This document shows, piece after piece, positions 5,919-6,193 of a DNA stretch of 6,193 bases. Each line of letters opens with the position of its first letter. Position 1 is the first letter of the stretch. Made by a program: the position numbers and the translations under genes. Source of the stretch: an uncultured Clostridia bacterium (lineage in GTDB: Bacteria > Bacillota > Clostridia > Lachnospirales > Lachnospiraceae); the NCBI GenBank assembly GCA_946623485.1, contig CAMORF010000148.1, positions 1 to 6,193 on the forward strand, read 5' to 3'. The notes below the pieces were generated by a model that worked only from the letters and a program-made list of their open reading frames with translations, was not told the origin of the DNA and searched no databases.

Positions 5919-6073
5919 AAAAAACTGAAACGGGCGGAAAATGGCGGAAAAGACCGAATGGCGGAATGGCTGCTGATGCAGAATGACTACTGATGCAGAA
6001 TGACTGCTGATGCAGAATGACTGCTGACGAAATACTGAAATAGCTGAAATGGCTGATAATGAAAAAAATATGC
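5919..6073 (+). other. Intergenic region without a gene, built of short repeats
   Basis: No credible gene or Rho-independent terminator is visible between the small gene and the tRNA promoter. The left part repeats the motif GGCGGAA three times (about 5932-5965). The middle is the 17-base tandem array at 5970-6030. The right part has further CTGAAAT and GGCTGATAATG segments related to the repeat. Open frames on the minus strand here (5655-6167, 5860-6138) are translations of the repeats. Confidence 0.6.
5970..6030 (+). repeat. 17-base tandem repeat, three full units plus a partial, consensus CTGCTGATGCAGAATGA
   Basis: Units lie at 5970-5986, 5987-6003 and 6004-6020. The second differs from the others by one base (CTACTG). 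A partial fourth unit (CTGCTGACGA) covers 6021-6030. The near identity of the units suggests recent expansion. Each unit contains the short palindromic pairing CTG-CTGATG-CAG, so a transcript could form small hairpins. Confidence 0.88.
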
Positions 6074-6102
6074 TTGACAGGAAAAAACAGCCGTTGTATG
6101 AT
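6074..6102 (+). promoter_or_regulatory. Near-consensus promoter of tRNA-Val
   Basis: A perfect TTGACA (6074-6079), a 17-base spacer and TATGAT (6097-6102, 5 of 6 matches). The predicted start is near 6109, about 32 bases before the mature tRNA. The bases after the -10 (AGCGAAGC) are GC-rich, a discriminator typical of stable-RNA promoters, which suggests growth-rate or stringent control by inference. Confidence 0.85.
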
Positions 6103-6140
6103 AGCGAAGCGAGCCGCGAAAAAGGCAGCAGGATGCACAT

Positions 6141-6193
6141 GGGATCATAGCTCAGCTGGGAGAGCACCTGCCTTACAAGCAGGGGGTCACAGG
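6141..6193 (+). tRNA. tRNA-Val (anticodon UAC), 3' end beyond the window
   Basis: The acceptor 5' strand GGGATCA (6141-6147) is followed by TA, D-stem GCTC (6150-6153) pairing with GAGC (6162-6165), and a D-loop containing the conserved GG. The anticodon stem CCTGC (6167-6171) pairs with GCAGG (6179-6183) around the loop CTTACAA, giving anticodon TAC at 6174-6176, which decodes valine GUN codons. The variable region GGGTC and the T-stem 5' strand ACAGG (6189-6193) end at the window edge, so the T-loop and acceptor 3' strand are not seen. It may be the first gene of a tRNA cluster. Confidence 0.95.

Noticed and set aside
5655..6167. Minus-strand open frames (5655-6167 and 5860-6138) opposite the small gene and the tRNA promoter
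   Set aside because: They run antisense through a well-supported gene and through the tRNA promoter and first tRNA bases; their repeats are those of the 17-base array.
6141..6193. tRNA as an integration site for a mobile element
   Set aside because: The 3' end, where attachment sites usually lie, is outside the window, and no integrase or duplicated tRNA end is visible.

Overview
The window looks like chromosomal DNA of a Gram-positive anaerobe of the class Clostridia, most likely Lachnospiraceae. The evidence is strong AGGAGG-type ribosome binding sites, sigma-A-type promoters with 17-base spacers, a CIRCE-type heat-shock operator, moderate GC, and protein sequences typical of that group (for example the linker inserted in the second ABC subunit). 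The genus cannot be fixed from the sequence.

Layout, left to right. Bases 1-47 hold only the first 15 codons of a minus-strand gene whose N-terminus resembles clostridial Lon protease. Upstream of it are a strong Shine-Dalgarno site, a leader of about 140 bases, a sigma-A promoter and an overlapping CIRCE-like operator (208-234), so it reads as a heat-shock gene controlled by HrcA. Bases 353-5013 hold a compact three-gene minus-strand operon. In transcription order it encodes a GTG-started ABC exporter half with a degenerate nucleotide-binding domain (3238-5013), its partner half with a complete catalytic core (1256-3238, one-base TGATG overlap), and, 21 bases later, a zinc-ribbon protein with a repetitive Ala/Glu-rich tail (353-1234). 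The two halves fit the heterodimeric multidrug-type exporters such as TM287/288 and BmrCD. The substrate is not evident and no regulator gene is adjacent.

Bases 5014-5465 are a divergent intergenic region. They contain the operon promoter on the minus strand, an unusual T-poor array of about twelve 11-base repeats (5237-5371), and a good plus-strand promoter (TTTACA-17-TATAGT) for a small gene of unknown function (5466-5918). Bases 5919-6073 hold no gene but carry 17-base tandem repeats (5970-6030). A near-consensus promoter (TTGACA-17-TATGAT) then drives tRNA-Val(UAC), which is cut by the right edge of the window.

I found nothing that amounts to a new defence, mobile or biosynthetic system. 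The points most worth a second look are the asymmetric CIRCE-like operator, the two short tandem-repeat arrays flanking the unknown gene, the CxC-x9-CxC pattern in that gene's product, and the zinc-ribbon protein tied to the exporter, whose C-terminus may be frameshifted.
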